The notes under the pieces: model-generated | The model's database searches: none | What the model saw: only the letters and a program-made list of their open reading frames with translations | Told to the model about the DNA's origin: nothing | Translations under genes and position numbers: made by a program | In this document: positions 21,471 through 22,414 of the stretch, piece by piece | Layout of the letters: each line of letters starts with the position of its first letter | Numbering within the stretch: the stretch's first letter is position 1 | Source of the DNA: Xanthobacteraceae bacterium | GTDB taxonomy: Bacteria; Pseudomonadota; Alphaproteobacteria; Rhizobiales; Xanthobacteraceae | Direction: 5' to 3' | DNA length: 22,414 bases | NCBI GenBank assembly: GCA_019746355.1 | Contig: JAIESC010000294.1 | Coordinates: 1-22,414, forward strand

Positions 21471-22414
21471 ATGGGTAAACAGCTGATTCCCCCCGAACCG
21501 TCCGACGTCCAGGAAATCGCGCTGCGCGACGCCCTGGAGGAGCGCTATCTCGCGTACGCGCTCTCCACCATCATGCATCGGGCTCTGCCCGACGCGCGCG
21601 ACGGGCTCAAGCCCGTGCACCGGCGCATCCTCTACGGGATGCGGCTCTTGCGGCTCGACCCGGGCGCGACGTTCAAGAAGTCGGCCAAGATCGTCGGCGA
21701 CGTGATGGGTAACTTCCATCCGCACGGCGACCAGGCGATCTATGACGCGCTGGTGCGGCTCGCGCAGGACTTCGCCTCGCGCTACCCGCTGATCGACGGG
21801 CAGGGCAACTTCGGCAACATCGACGGCGATAACCCCGCCGCCTACCGCTACACCGAGGCGCGGATGACCGAGGTCGCCCGGCTTCTGCTCGACGGCATCG
21901 ACGAGGATGCGGTCGACTTCCGGCCGAACTACGACGGCCAGTCGACCGAGCCGGTGGTCCTTCCGGGCGCGTTTCCCAATCTCTTGGCCAATGGCGCGCA
22001 AGGTATCGCAGTCGGCATGGCCACGGCGATCCCGCCGCACAATGTGCACGAGATCTGCGACGCCGCGCTGTTCCTGATCGACAATCCGAACGCGCGGGCG
22101 AAGACGCTCTTGAAGTACATCAAGGGCCCGGACTTCCCGACCGGCGGCGTGGTGGTCGATCCGCCGAACGTGATCGCCGAGGCTTACGCGACCGGACGCG
22201 GCTCGTTCCGCGTGCGCGCGAAGTGGACGAAGGAAGAGACCGGCCGCGGCACCTACCAGATCGTCGTCACGGAAATCCCGTGGCTGGTGCAGAAGCAGCG
22301 CCTGATCGAGCGCATGGCGGAGCTTTACAACGAGAAAAAGCTGCCGCTGGTCAACGAGTTCCGCGACGAGTCGACCGAGGACGTGCGCATCGTCATCGAG
22401 CCGAAGTCGCGCGC
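21471..22414 (+). CDS. parC: DNA topoisomerase IV subunit A, 5' part (truncated by window edge)
   Basis: The first 314 codons of a type IIA topoisomerase A subunit, which decatenates replicated chromosomes together with Par[19 protein letters not shown] and [19 protein letters not shown] are the conserved opening; [22 protein letters not shown] is the quinolone-resistance region; the catalytic Tyr127 is in [12 protein letters not shown] call ParC rather than GyrA from the start [13 protein letters not shown], the position next to the recO region and the RALPDARDG form; GyrA is the alternative. ATG at 21471 with a weak Shine-Dalgarno; the 124-bp gap upstream holds a GAACCGGTTC palindrome and a GTCCG/CGGAC inverted repeat. 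Confidence 0.9.
   Translation, partial: MGKQLIPPEPSDVQEIALRDALEERYLAYALSTIMHRALPDARDGLKPVHRRILYGMRLLRLDPGATFKKSAKIVGDVMGNFHPHGDQAIYDALVRLAQDFASRYPLIDGQGNFGNIDGDNPAAYRYTEARMTEVARLLLDGIDEDAVDFRPNYDGQSTEPVVLPGAFPNLLANGAQGIAVGMATAIPPHNVHEICDAALFLIDNPNARAKTLLKYIKGPDFPTGGVVVDPPNVIAEAYATGRGSFRVRAKWTKEETGRGTYQIVVTEIPWLVQKQRLIERMAELYNEKKLPLVNEFRDESTEDVRIVIEPKSR

Noticed and set aside
19514..21472. 652-codon minus-strand frame opposite the carbamoyltransferase
   Set aside because: Its Arg/His/Val-rich low-information translation is typical of antisense frames in GC-rich genes; the plus-strand frame has all family motifs.

Overview
The window is about 22.4 kb of GC-rich chromosome. It has the protein families and gene order of an alphaproteobacterium of the order Hyphomicrobiales (Rhizobiales), most likely from the Bradyrhizobium / Rhodopseudomonas / Xanthobacteraceae side. 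The assignment rests on protein character (RecO, ParC, Rsh, RpoZ), on a composite palindromic repeat that I recall from Bradyrhizobiaceae-type genomes, and on the layout rpoZ-rsh-pdxJ-acpS-lepB-rnc-era-x-recO. It is inferred by eye; no database was searched.

Layout. (1) 1-1107, minus: N-terminal part of a periplasmic lytic transglycosylase, divergent from dapA. (2) 1352-5184, plus: dapA, smpB, a DJ-1/PfpI (isonitrile-hydratase-like) protein and AMP nucleosidase, closed by a hairpin with a T9 tract. (3) 5363-7491, plus: an orphan twin-arginine-type ABC substrate-binding protein, a VOC protein, a 55-residue secreted peptide that looks shortened, and a Bcp-like peroxiredoxin. (4) 7491-7590: a composite palindromic repeat that supplies bases to the stop codons of both convergent flanking genes. 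(5) 7589-8917, minus: family-5 uracil-DNA glycosylase and a NYN-domain (LabA/DUF88-like) protein. (6) 9228-17981, plus: rpoZ, rsh, pdxJ, acpS, lepB, rnc, era, an uncharacterised exported protein and recO. (7) 18013-19144, minus: three short exported proteins with Cys/Trp/Arg- or His-rich tails. (8) 19526-21346, plus: a NodU/CmcH-family carbamoyltransferase with no visible partner genes. (9) 21471 to the end: 5' part of parC.

Most of the window is housekeeping: lysine and cell-wall precursor supply (dapA), ribosome rescue (smpB), purine salvage (amn), stringent response (rpoZ, rsh), pyridoxal phosphate (pdxJ), acyl-carrier activation (acpS), protein export (lepB), RNA processing and ribosome assembly (rnc, era), and DNA repair and topology (udg, recO, parC). 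lepB/rnc and rnc/era overlap by a few bases, which suggests translational coupling.

I found no convincing new defence, mobile or RNA-guided system. The parts that ordinary annotation explains least are the recO-parC interval (the small secreted proteins, one built on a 12-bp tandem repeat and preceded by a UUCG hairpin, plus the orphan carbamoyltransferase) and the palindromic element between the peroxiredoxin and uracil-DNA glycosylase genes.
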